64,000 bases of DNA. It comes from Sabellastarte sp. h YS-2021 (Eukaryota > Annelida > Polychaeta > Sabellida > Sabellidae). Of the stretch, positions 1 through 10,419 are shown piece after piece. The DNA lies in assembly GCA_964017235.1 (NCBI GenBank), contig OZ024936.1:18142496-18206495 (forward strand). Reading direction: 5' to 3'. Under the pieces are notes generated by a model. It made no database searches. It worked only from the letters and a program-made list of their open reading frames with translations, and was not told where the DNA came from. How positions within the stretch are numbered: position 1 is the stretch's first letter; each line of letters begins with the position of its first letter. Both the position numbers and the translations under genes were made by a program.

Positions 1-73
1 CCTCATTGACCTAGTGGTCAGCAGGTTTTACCCCTACAGGTGTCAAATATTATGGTTCTATCCCATTATGACT

Positions 74-113
74 CTGGCTGTTGAACAGGAGGTAAATATC
101 AACTTTGACTTTG
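74..113 (+). repeat. Orphan SINE 3' tail
   Basis: About 40 bp resembling the 3' module also found near 23.8, 30.0, 46.3 and 55.96 kb: a GGCTGTTGAAC core, a diverged GGGACGTAAAACCCC block and then CAACTTTGAC. No tRNA-like head is visible beside it. It is probably a heavily eroded SINE remnant. Confidence 0.45.
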
Positions 114-583
114 TCTATATTTTTTTAATTTGAACATGTTTTGGTCATTTTATCTAAACCTTTGTGAATCATATTGTTTTTTATTCAAGTTACTGTATGG
201 TTGCATCTAAAATCGAGTCCAATTTATGGCTCACTGATTTTTGTCTTTATGTATTAAAGTGACACTTCCTTTAAGCAATAACATAAATCTAAAATAGGCT
301 TTGTTCATGCAAAGCCATTCCATGATTTTTCTTAACTACTTTACACAAGTGCATTTTTATGCTAACCGTAAGACAAGAAGTGATATAATTTTTAAGAAAT
401 TCCATTACACACATTTCAGATATCTAAATAAAAAATAATAAAAGTTATAAAAACACTCAACAAAAAATAAAAATATTCTACATTTTTAAATCTATATAAA
501 TGTGCTGATCATCATGTATCAATAAATATACGTCTTCTACAAGCAAACGCTACAGGTTGTTGTTTCTTCCTGACATTTTAATC

Positions 584-1120
584 TTATAAATTTTTCAAGT
601 GACCGTACTGATTGTTGAGTGGAACAGAACACCCCCACTTTGGACCTTTGGGTATGTTGATTTTATTTTGAACAAGGCTCTGTACAATTGTGTATAGTCT
701 TGTGCTTATAACCTGTTCACACCTTTGCTTCCATTCATATCTGTATGTATTTGGTTTTCCATTGACGACCCCTCCTTGCCCTTATTCATTTATAAAGAGT
801 CCCTTTGTACTTGGATAGTAAACTTTGAAGAATGAGAAACCCTTCATGCCTCCAGGAAATATATTGCTACACAGCTCATAAAGCTTGTGAGAGGTACTTG
901 AAAAAAAACAGTCCCAAGCTAAAATGTTGTCCAGGTCATATGAAATAATAGCTTCCTCTGATGTAACATTATTAACGAACCAAAACTCTAAAATGATAAT
1001 ATTCGGTAAAATTTTTCGTTCTATGTTCTGATATATAAAACGGTGTTTGCATGCATAATAGCTAAGTGAGATGCCCAACAGGGTAAACAAGTAGAAGAAA
1101 ATTGAGAATGAATTGAAATC
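584..1120 (-). CDS. Possible exon or decayed gene, unrecognised
   Basis: On the minus strand a plausible 3' splice site (pyrimidine-rich run ending GCATATAG) at 1121 is followed by 112 open codons ending in TAA at 782-784. The same frame then stays open for another 64 codons to a second TAA at 584-586. The first part begins with a hydrophobic stretch (IFFYLFTLLGISLSYY) that could be a membrane segment. The second part (residues such as TYRYEWKQRCEQ and PKGPKWGC) also reads like protein. Either the exon ends at the first stop, or the longer frame is a pseudogene with a nonsense codon. I recognise no family and no neighbouring exon. Chance openness in AT-rich DNA is the main alternative. Confidence 0.25.
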
Positions 1121-1134
1121 CTATATGCAGACAA

Positions 1135-2443
1135 GAAGTCTCCTTACTGGTGTATATTTATTTATTTTTGTTTTATAAAAGCCTTCAAAGGATTATTTAA
1201 TTCAAACTTACAGTAAGTTTGTCTTAATCAATGCACTGGATCAAGTGACCATTAACAATTATTTACTCAGGAAACTCCATTAACACTGCCACCTATTTTT
1301 GAATTGAAAAATAGTGCAAATGTCAAAAGCTTATGTTAGTAATATTAGCCTTGCACATGGCTTTCATTTTTATATCATGAATTATGACACTTTATTTATT
1401 TTTCAGTTTCAATAGCTGTATCACAGTTGCCAAACTTTGCGACAGTTAATGGCAATAGGAATGTTTTCACATAGCTCAATAGCAGATGTTGACAATTGCT
1501 TACAAAATGAGGACTACCAAATATTCCATATTCTTGTGCATCCTGTTCACTATTAAATTTCAGCTGTGAAATTAATAGTAAGTATTAAAGTTTAAATATT
1601 GCTATACACATTACACATTGCTAAATAAGGCCATGTAATACCATATTCTTAATATTGCAAAATATAGTAATTGATGAGAATATATTTAAACTAGTAAAAT
1701 TGAAACACTGCAAGTAAATGAGTCATTGTCATTTCTACTTCATCATTTCATTCTTCAGCTTGTAAATTATTATTTGGTAATATGGTAATACATTAAGTGT
1801 GGATAGAGAAATACATGTCATTAACAACTAACATGCTTATTTTCTTGTTTGTTAAAAAGTATTAAATGTTTGCATTCAAGGGTATGTGGAACTCAATAAA
1901 GAAAAATACTTCTCATTACTCCCAAATTACTGGTAAGTATGCAATAAATTTGCTTTGACTTGTGAAATGTAGCTATTACATACACAAAAGGCTAAGTAAA
2001 ATATATTTTGAGCATTTAATATCTCATCTCAGTGCAATATCTCATTTTACAATATCTCAGCACTAGTACAGCTCTCTTGAAAGTGACAATGTTCTAATTG
2101 AAATACAAATATGGTTATTTATCAACGTATGCAAGGCTTTCAGGCCTGCCACAGGGGATAAGCCTTAATTGGAGAGGACCACAAGTATAAGTGGTTATCA
2201 GATTTCTTTATATATTTGCCTGTTCTCGTGATAAAACCCAGGTACTCTATCTTCCTAGGCCAAATGTGTTACCAACTAAGCCACATTTATCTGTAAGCAC
2301 CTGTGTTTTAGCTAGGAAAATGAGAGCCACTATAGTTTCTGCTGTACTTTGAATCCTGTGGTAAAAGGATACATATTAAACATATTCTAGACATACAAAG
2401 CAATTAACCATTTTTTAATGTTGTGAGTGCTTTTGAAATAGCC
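1135..2443. other. Gene-free stretch
   Basis: AT-rich sequence with short open frames only. I see no splice-bounded exon, RNA gene or recognisable repeat before the Harbinger element begins. Confidence 0.5.
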
Positions 2444-2519
2444 TTATGTGGGTGTTCCACCACACGACTAAGCTTCCCAATTAAGGGTTTTTGGGAGTCG
2501 GGTTCAAATATTTGCTTCG

Positions 2520-3000
2520 TCCCAGACGTCCTGTAAGGGTTGGTAGTAGTCAGTTGTGTCCATGAGAGAAATCAAACATGTTTGATATTTGTCACCACTC
2601 AAACCGATTCTTTTTTCCCGCCGTTAACAAAATGTCCAGTCCCAGGCTTCCTTAGGCCTCCTCAGACCCAAATTTACACAGTCCTATGTTGTACCAGGCA
2701 TCCTGTGACCCTTAGCCCCAGGCCTCCGTAGCTTAGTCCCAGGAAGCCTGTTTGCCAGTCCCCGACTCATTACAGATTTTTGAAGTTTCATGCATGTGAA
2801 ACGGAATCGGTTTCATTAGTCCCGGGAAGCCTCAGAACGTCCCAGGTGTCCGTGCCCCAAAAACTTGGGTCTGGGACTAAGCCCTGACTAAGAGAAGCCG
2901 ACCCTAACCGATCCAAGCCGGCATCCTCAGGCCACCTGGGACCACACAAATTTAGTCTGTGACGGTCTGAGGAAGTCCCAGGAGGCCTGGGACTAAGAAC
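2520..3000. repeat. Left subterminal repeat arm of Harbinger
   Basis: Many degenerate copies of an AGTCCCAGG / GGCCTCCTCAGG motif in both orientations, with partner motifs in the right arm at 6725-6975. Known PIF/Harbinger transposases or their Myb partner bind subterminal motifs, so these are candidate binding sites; this role is inferred. The arm also holds CAAACATGTTTG, a perfect palindrome, at about 2575. Confidence 0.6.
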
Positions 3001-3235
3001 TGATTAAGAGCTGACTATTTTTCCCCACGTCAGAAATTCAAGCAAGGTAATGAGGGGGTCTGAGACTATATAAGTGAACGCACACAGATTACTGACTGGT
3101 TGGCTACTGAGAGACGTGTGTCACTGTTTTGTAGGGTTTTTTTAAAATATCATATAATACTTTAGCTTAAGGTAAATTTTACAGTTAGGAGACACATTTT
3201 AGGTTTTTTTACTTTTTTTGCTATTGACTGGAGTT

Positions 3236-4440
3236 ATGAGGAAAGAGAAAGGAGGGAAGAGAGGAAAGAAGAAGATAGATGAGAGGCAAGAGGAGAGGGA
3301 GAAGGAAGGTGGAGAGGTGGAAGAAAGGACGGAGGAGGGTACAGAGGAGGGTACACAAGAGACTGAGGAGATTTGGAAGTTACTGAGGAAGCTTGCAAAG
3401 AAGAAGAGAGGTGTGAGAAGGATTCAGAGAGTCACTCGGCAGCCAAGAGAGCCAGGGTCTGTGCTACATTCACTGACAGCCAAGAAACTGCAATTGTGGA
3501 GTTTGTGAAGGAGTATCCAGAGCTGTACGACAAGGAGCATGCACGTTTCCACGACAGACAGAAGAAGGAGGCTCTCTGGGCAGAAATCTCTGCAGAACTG
3601 AAGCTCCAGCCCTTTGATGTCAGAAGATGGTTTGAATCCCAGAGAATGCGTTATGGCAAGCTCTCCAAGCTACAATCTGGCCAAGCCCCAAGAGAGATGA
3701 CCAAGAGACATTCCTGGGTCTACCAGCAGATGGGTTTCCTTAAGACCCACATCAGATGAAAGGGGGCCAGCAGAAGCTCAGGGTTCGTGGCCAGTCCAAA
3801 CACCAGCAAGCAGGACGAATCTCGTGGATCTACTACTGATACAGAACACCTTGAGTCCAGTGTCCTGAGGGAGAGTAGGAGTCGACCAATATTCACATCT
3901 ACACCAGTTTCAACAGATTCCAAGATACTCGAACACTTTGACCAGATGAGGACATTGACCTCAGGTTTCCTACAGCAGAAGTCAGACAGGCAGCCCTTCT
4001 TTGACTACTTGGCATCAGAGGCTCAAAAGATGACCCAAGAGGAGTTTGAAGGCCTCAAGGGCAGAACTTTTAGAGACATTTAAAGCAGTAAGAGCAACCT
4101 TAGATGTCAACCACTACCCAGAAGATCAGCCACTATTACCGCAGAATCCCAGAGGGTCAGGATACTGCCAACAACCACTCAACAGGTGTCTACTGCCACC
4201 CAAGCAGCAGCTAGCAGCAGTCTACTACACACTCAGCCCACTTGGCTTTGGAAACCCTACATCAGTTCTAACAGTGCAGGACGAGGGCAGTAGACACACA
4301 ACTTAAGTGAAATACTAAGCCAGCTACCAGATCTGACATAAACACAGATCATTGAGCAGCCTCAGCAGAAGCAGCAGCAGCCACAACTCTTCACTATCAC
4401 CACTACAGCACCACCTCAACAGCAGCAGCCTCCTCAGTAG
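3236..4440 (+). pseudogene. Harbinger Myb/SANT-like (MADF) DNA-binding protein, broken
   Basis: In this superfamily this accessory protein brings the transposase to the nucleus and the transposon ends. An ATG at 3236 opens a Lys/Glu-rich basic N-terminus in one frame. The MADF/Myb-like domain then appears in another frame at about 3475-3660 (motifs ELYDKEH, ALWAEIS, VRRWFESQR), so a frameshift lies near 3370-3450. A TGA at 3757-3759 interrupts the frame. After it the same frame runs on to 4083 with a helical segment (FFDYLASEAQKMTQEEFE). A further shift near 4066 and more stops precede a Gln/Pro-rich tail ending at TAG 4438-4440. Two or three frameshifts and at least two stops make a functional product unlikely, unless introns explain some breaks. 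Confidence 0.75.
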
Positions 4441-4529
4441 CCATCCAGTCAGGGTGGGTGTTTGACCTGCCAGGCCCTTTTCAGGGCCAACCAAATATTC
4501 CAAAAACAGTTTATTAAGCTGCATGTTAT

Positions 4530-5425
4530 TAAAAATCCCCTCCCAAAACATAACAGTTCAGTACAAATACTTATCACAAGAAAAAAACGTCCAATACCCA
4601 CACCACCCGAAAACATGAAACAAATAACCCATGGTACTACACATAACAAGAAAAGGCCATATAGAAAAAGAATTAGCCAATAATCAGCCCATTTTTAGCT
4701 TAAAATCCATGGGATTGGTTAAATCCTGTAATCAAAAAGTCCAACAATTGCACCACCCCTAGAGTTTAAAGGCATTATCACATAGCTACCAACTGACAAA
4801 CACACAAACCCAATACCAAACCTAACCCCCAAATAACAAACACACAAACCCAATACCAAATATAACCACCAACCAAGAAACAGACAAACCAAATAGCAAA
4901 AACCGAAACCAAACCAAAAAACTGACAAACTATTTTGCAAACATAACCCCCCCATAATTGTAAAGAGAATCAGTTTGGTGGTTATATTTTCTAAATATTC
5001 GTGCAGTGGAGTAAAAGAATTTAATTTTAAGATTTTCAGTAAAGGAAAACATTTCAGTCAAATTGTAGGGTGTAGCTTTCAAAATATATGCAATATTTAT
5101 TCCATTTAGCAAGTTATGTTTGGCATTGGGTTTGTGTTTTTTTTTTGAAAATTATGTTTAACACTGGGTTTGTCTGTTAGTTGGGTAGCTTTTGTTGGCC
5201 GTTGGGTTTGTCTGTTTGTTGGGTGGGTGACTTCTGCAAGGCATTGGGTTGGTCTGTGTGTTGGGTAGGTGACTTCTGTCAGGCATTGGGTTTGTTTGTT
5301 TGTTAGTTGGGTGACTTTTCTTGGGCATTGGGTTTGTCTGTTTGTTGGGTGGGTGACTTTTGTTGGGAAATGGTTGTGATATTTGGAACAAGCACAGCTG
5401 TTTAATTGTTTTTGGAATATTTGGT
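4530..5425. repeat. Intergenic core of Harbinger with mirrored repeat clusters
   Basis: This spacer separates the two converging genes. Its left half (about 4785-4935) has repeats of ACAAACCCAATACCAAAC-type sequence. Its right half (about 5122-5372) has five or six copies of a unit of about 44 bp built on GGCATTGGGTTTGTCTGTTT. The two clusters are reverse complements of each other, so the spacer could fold into an imperfect hairpin or give complementary 3' UTRs. The same spacer is kept in the deleted copy at 8688-9325. Confidence 0.7.
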
Positions 5426-5481
5426 AGTCCTGAAAAGGACTGGTTATTAGTCCTGAAAAGGACTGGTTACTGCAGCAGGAC

Positions 5482-6626
5482 TTATATTATGCCATCTTGC
5501 CAGGCCACTGCTGCGTCATTATTGAAGTAGTCCTTCAGGTAATCCCTCTGTCTTTTGTCTTCTCTAGCAAGGTTTCTGTCTGGACCACCACCAGCAGCAC
5601 CACCAATCAATCGACAATCACATGGCACATCATCATCATCATCTACAGGCTCTTGACCACCATGTTGACCTTGATACTGGCTTATCAGTTTGTTGTGCAG
5701 AACCACACAGGTAAAGACCACTTCCCTGACTGTTGCTGGGGGGAATTCAATAGTGGTTAATATCACTCTGAATCTTGAGATCAGGGATGCCAAAAGCGTT
5801 TTCAACAACTCTCCTGTCCCTTGATATTCTATAGTTGGCAATCCTTTCCTCTATGGTTAACATCCTACTGCCATAGGGTTTCATGAGCCAGGTCTTCATA
5901 GCAAACGCATCATCTGCCAGGATGAAGTAGGGGACATCTCGACCACACTGAGTTATAAGTGCTGGGTCAGGGAAGCCTATCCTGCCATCCTCAATCTTCC
6001 TCTTCAGCTGACAGGCATTAAATATCTGAGCATCTGGGCTCCCAGGGCATGGGAAACATTCCATCTGATCCTGAATTCCCGCTCCAGTTCTTTCCACTCA
6101 GCTGGAGTAGTAGGACATCTGAGGTACTCTCTGTCAAACTCATCCTGCATAGCCCTGCAGACCTCTGGTAGAAACTTGGAGATGGTGGATCTGCCAACCC
6201 TGAACTGACAGGATAATGATGTGTATGACTCTCCAGTGGCCAGATATCTGATGGCGAGGGCTAACTTCTCCCCCACACTGATAGGAGCTCTGTAGTTGGT
6301 GGCCTGCCTGGCCAGTCTGGTCTTTATCTTTCAAAGAATTCTGGGGTCATCCTTATGTAGTTGGTGAATCCTACAATGTCTGTGGCATACAGTTCAGCCA
6401 TAATGTTGTGGTAGGCCCTCCTCTCCTCTCTCTGTTGTAGCCATGGCCTGACCCACATGTTGTGCCTTCTTCTAGGTCTCTGTCTGGCTGGGGGTGGTGG
6501 TGGAGGTGCTGGTGGTGGTTGCTGTGGTCGACGTAGAAATAGCAAATACATCATTATATGTAACTGAATAAAAACTAAAAAAGCCCTAAGTTGTTGCTGA
6601 GGCTGTGTACCATTAAGAGGTGGCAT
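5482..6626 (-). pseudogene. PIF/Harbinger DDE transposase, internally deleted and frameshifted
   Basis: Related to vertebrate HARBI1. Reading on minus: a Pro/Arg-rich N-terminus and the family's RxxWVRPWL block (about 6430-6480); a helix-turn-helix-like region (LATGESYTSLSCQFRVGRST, about 6190-6250); CPTTPAEWKEL; then a break. The next block begins at SPDAQIFN (about 6025) and continues with ADDAFAMKTWL and RRVVENAFG. The C-terminal FRV...TTIEFPPATVREVV block and an acidic tail follow in a third frame. Breaks: a frameshift at about 6327; an out-of-frame deletion near 6045 that removes about 50 residues, including the IDGKH-type block with the first catalytic Asp; and a shift at about 5787. 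The second Asp (ADDAF) and the Glu (VVENAFG) remain. It cannot encode an active enzyme. Confidence 0.9.
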
Positions 6627-7217
6627 CCTGCTGTGTTCCTAGAAAGTAATGATAATTAGATCGCAGAATTTTTATATATATATATACCATAAAAATCCAG
6701 CTTTTCTGCAAAACAAGAATCGGCCATCGTGGTCTGGGGAAGACTGAGGATGCCTGAGGATGCCGGGACTTAATCTGGGTTAGTTTGGGCCTAGTCCCAG
6801 GAGGCCTGAGGCATCCTGGGACCCAGTCAGTATGTGTACAACATAATCGTGGTTGAAACCAACCAGAAAAAGGGCTTAGTCGGTTCTAGTCCCAGACCAG
6901 TCTGGGGCCGCCTGGGGCCTCCTCAGGCTTCCTGAGGCCGATCTGAACTTAATCCCAGACTCTGATACCGATTCAGTATTCCCGCCCATTTTACTTTTTT
7001 TTCACCGACTGTCCACGATTAAGGGTCACCAACAGGATCGGGCCTTAGTCCTTTTGTGGAACAGGGGCATTATGTCATAATTTAAAAGTGCCAAATTAGT
7101 AATATAAGTTTACAATAGAAGGGCCAAATTGTTATAATTTGAAGCCACATTGCCCACTGTATACAAAGATCATCTTAAATCAAAGATAAAATGATACATA
7201 TAACAAACTATTTGCTG

Positions 7218-7495
7218 CTATAACATTTTGAAAAAAAACAACAACATTGTTTTAGCTTTTATGTGTTCCCTATTTAGTAATACTTCAGCCATTTCAACAA
7301 AACAGGCCATATCAGGCAAGGCTCTCAATATATACTTGATCTTGTCTGGTGTTTCATGGAACCCACAACCACTGAAGATGAACTGACTTATGTTGTGTGA
7401 TGAGCATGGCCACATCAGGGGTCTGTTTGGACAGCTGGTGTCAACCTTAATCCCTGTTGGACTAAACCCAAAAGTATTCTCTTCTGGTGTTATAT
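7218..7495 (-). CDS. Possible terminal exon, unrecognised
   Basis: On minus, an AG (AACACCAG) near 7496 is followed by about 90 open codons ending in TAG at 7218-7220. The sequence is locally GC-richer than its surroundings and reads like protein, with motifs such as FSGCGFHETPDKIKYILRALPD and FVEMAEVLLNREHIKAKT (each given in part). No family is recognised. It lies between the two Harbinger copies, so it belongs to the host segment or to an older element. Chance or a pseudogene remain possible. Confidence 0.3.
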
Positions 7496-7639
7496 TTTAA
7501 AGTAACCAATAAGATATTTGAATGGGACATTGACGTTTTCTACAGGGGGCTTCATGTCATTATGTACCCTTAAGACACAAGTATCAAGCTCCCTCCAGGC
7601 TGGGTATCCCTACCACCAGGGCAGAATTCAGGGATCCAT

Positions 7640-8107
7640 TGTAACAGTTCAGCTTTGGACTCCGGTAGTCTTAACTCTGTTCTGATCAAGCAGTGCTAAA
7701 ATAATTCTTCTGGAATAGTAATCATTTCAGTTATGACTGGGACTCCTTTGTCATGTCTTAGGAAAATGGAGATTGATGTGGGTCACTTGATTTTGAGGGA
7801 ATTTCTGATTCCTGGAGTAATAAGGAATAGGTGTACCAGAATGTTCATGGGATTCTCCACTCAACTCTGACATTAACACAGTTCACTGTGCGATCTGGTA
7901 GTCTTGACTCTGATCAGTGTGCTCATATGAGTCTCCCAGAATAATGATGCTTTTGATGGTGGCTGGGACTGGACTCGAATAAAGGACGTTCTCATTTGGA
8001 TTGATATAGTTTATCGGACTCAGACACCACTTTTGATTGTGAATGAAGTATAGGCCTAGGTCTAAGGTCGACCAGGCAGACTGTGGTAACCCTCTCTCAT
8101 TCTGCAC
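7640..8107 (-). pseudogene. Two diverged tandem copies of a coding-like segment
   Basis: Minus-strand blocks at about 7640-7760 and 7880-7980 are clearly related to each other; both contain a TCAGAxxxAGAxxTAAGACTACC-like core spaced about 235 bp apart. The upstream block sits in a 73-codon open frame (7883-8107). The downstream block reads as coding-like sequence (IRTELRLPESKAELLQWIP) with one stop. They may be decayed exons of the gene that ends at 7218. No family is recognised. Confidence 0.25.
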
Positions 8108-8216
8108 ATCATCTCAGGAAAATACATCCTTAATGAGATCTCATCAACATTACAGCTGACTTTGACATGACATCTGTGGTGGTAATGCCATGGTGTTGCT
8201 AGTGTAATGTGTCTTA

Positions 8217-9755
8217 TGTGGGTGTTCCACCACACAACTAAGCTTCCCGATTAAGTGTTTTTTGTAGTCGGTTTCAAAAAATTGCTTAGTCCCAGGCGTT
8301 CTGTATGGATGGGTAGTTGTCGGTTGGGGCCGTAAGAAAAATCAAACATGTTTGATATTTCTCACGACCCAAACTGATTCTTATTTCCCGCCGTCAACAA
8401 AATGTCCAGTCTCAGGCTTCCTCAGTCCTCCTCAGACCCAAATTTACAGAGTCCAATGTTGTCTCAGCCCTCCTGTGATCCTTAGTCCCAGGCGTCCCTA
8501 GCTTAGTCCCAGGAAGCCTGTTGTCAGTCCCCAGCTCATAAAAGATCTTTGAAGTTTCATGCGTGTGAAAAAGAATCGGTTTCATTAGTCCCAGGAAGTC
8601 TCAGGTGTCCTGCAACTAAGAAATCTGGGTCTGGGACTAAGCCCCAACTAAGAGAAGCTGATCCAAACTGATCCAAGCTGTGAGTTGGAAATTCACCTCC
8701 CAAACAATAACAGTTCGGTACAAATCACAACAACAAAAATTAGATAAATGAACTCCAAATATGGCCAATAATCTGCCCATTTGTAGCTTGAAATCCATGG
8801 GATTGGCTTAAATCTGTAATAAAAAAAGTCAAACACTAGCACCATCCCTAGAGTTAAAGATATTGTGCTATCACATAGCCACCAACCAACAAACAGACAA
8901 ACCCAATACCAAACATAACCCCCAACCAACGGACTGAAAAACCAGTTTGCTAACATAACTCCCCACAACCAACAGACAGGTAAACCATGCTCTTAAGAGA
9001 ACCATTTGGGTGGTTATATTTTCTAAATTTTCTTGAGGTGGAAGAAAAAAAAATTATTTTGAGATTCGCAATAAAGGAAAAACTTTTAGTTTCAGTTATT
9101 TTTTCCAGAAGACAAGAAAAATGTAAGTGAATTTAGGGTGTAGCTTTCAAAATGTATGCAATATTTATTCCATTTAGCAAGTTATGTTGTGCATTGGGTT
9201 TGTCTGTTTCTTGGTCAGGGGCTTATGTTTGGCATTGCGTTTGTCTCTTGGTTGGGGGACTTATGTTTGAAAATGGTTGTGTTCATTGGAATAAGTACAG
9301 CTGATTGATTGCTGTTGGAATATTTTATACTGGAATTTATATATATATACCCAGAAAATCCAGTTTTTTGTAAAACAAGAATAGGCCATCTTGGTCTGGG
9401 GAACACTGAGGAGGCCTCAGGATGCCTGAGTAAACCGGGACTTAATCGGGGGTTACTCGGTGTTTAGTCCCAGGAGGCCTGAGGCATCCTGGGACCCTGT
9501 TGGTATGTCTACGACAAGATCGTGGTTCAAAACAACTAGAAAAATGGCTTAGTCGGTTCTTAGTCCCAGAGCAGTCGGGGACTGTGTGTGGCCTCCTGGG
9601 GCCTCCTCAGCCTTCTTTAGGCTGATCTGAACTTAATCCCAGGCTTTAATACCGATTCAGTTTTCCCACCCATTTTACCTTTTTTTTTCACCGACTGTCC
9701 ATGATTAAGGGTCGCGGACAGGATCGGGGCTTACTTCTTCGGTGGAACAGGGGCA
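8217..9755. mobile_element. Non-autonomous Harbinger derivative, both genes deleted
   Basis: A 1.54-kb relative of the 2447-7069 element with the same ends and its own TTA duplication (8214-8216 and 9756-9758). Its left arm matches 2447 to about 2923, its middle (8688-9325) matches the spacer 4535-5425, and its right arm (9343-9755) matches 6672-7069. Two deletions removed, separately, the Myb-like gene and the transposase gene. The gene-free centre with its mirrored repeats is kept. Any mobility would need proteins supplied in trans. Confidence 0.92.
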
Positions 9756-9758
9756 TTA

Positions 9759-10415
9759 CTTTGTATAGTATTATAATTTGTATTTAATCCAATTGGGTAT
9801 GTGATTATGTCAGTTTTTGTTATGAGCTCTGGTTCTAGATGTATTTCCCATGTGGGTTAAAAAATGAACAAATTTTTTGTTTTTAAAGTGGTATCACTAT
9901 TTTCTACATTTGACCACCGTCTAACATGTAAATAAAAAATTTCCAAAATGTTTTTGACGATATTTCAGTACTGGGGTTAGAAACTTAACCTTTATATGAC
10001 CTTCGTTTGTCCTGTGTAGGGAACTTTAACAAATTGTAGTGGTTAGGGTTTGATCCAGCCAAATGACAGACAATCAAGAAATAAAGGGATATTGCCTAAA
10101 TCAACATCAAGTTCCTTGTTACCTTACTTGTATAGCACTATTGCAGTACTGTCTCCATATAATATGGTCATAAACAGGCTTGAACTTGAGAGTAAATGGA
10201 AAGTTTTAATCAATAGAATTTAATTTTGTAGAAAAGAGATTGTGTTTCGCCATTGAAATCTGTAACCAAGGATTAAAATTTTGAAATGTTTTCAAATATA
10301 AAGGCTGTTCACAAGGTTCTGTACAGTCATATTGACTAGTATTTTAAAATAGCTTCACAGACTACCCTGTAAATGGAACTTGTATCTTGGTAGTGTACAT
10401 TTAGAAATGAACTGT
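9759..10415. other. Gene-free stretch
   Basis: AT-rich DNA with no exon, RNA gene or recognisable repeat visible. Confidence 0.5.
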
Positions 10416-10419
10416 TCTA

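Larger units (their letters stand above)
2447..7069. mobile_element. PIF/Harbinger DNA transposon, complete ends, inactivated
   Basis: A 4.62-kb element flanked by a perfect 3-bp duplication TTA (2444-2446 and 7070-7072), the target typical of PIF/Harbinger (TWA). Its ends are imperfect inverted repeats: TGTGGGTGTTCCAC on the left and the complement of TGCCCCTGTTCCAC on the right, followed by GACTAAG on both sides. It contains the two genes expected of the superfamily: a Myb/SANT-like (MADF) DNA-binding protein on plus (3236-4440) and a DDE transposase on minus (5482-6626), arranged tail to tail. Both are broken. GC-richer subterminal arms (about 2460-3000 and 6720-7060) carry degenerate repeats. 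An internally deleted relative lies 1.1 kb downstream (8217-9755). Confidence 0.93.

Noticed and set aside
5497-5760. Plus-strand open frame opposite the transposase
   Set aside because: It is the antisense shadow of the transposase C-terminus, which has clear family motifs on minus.
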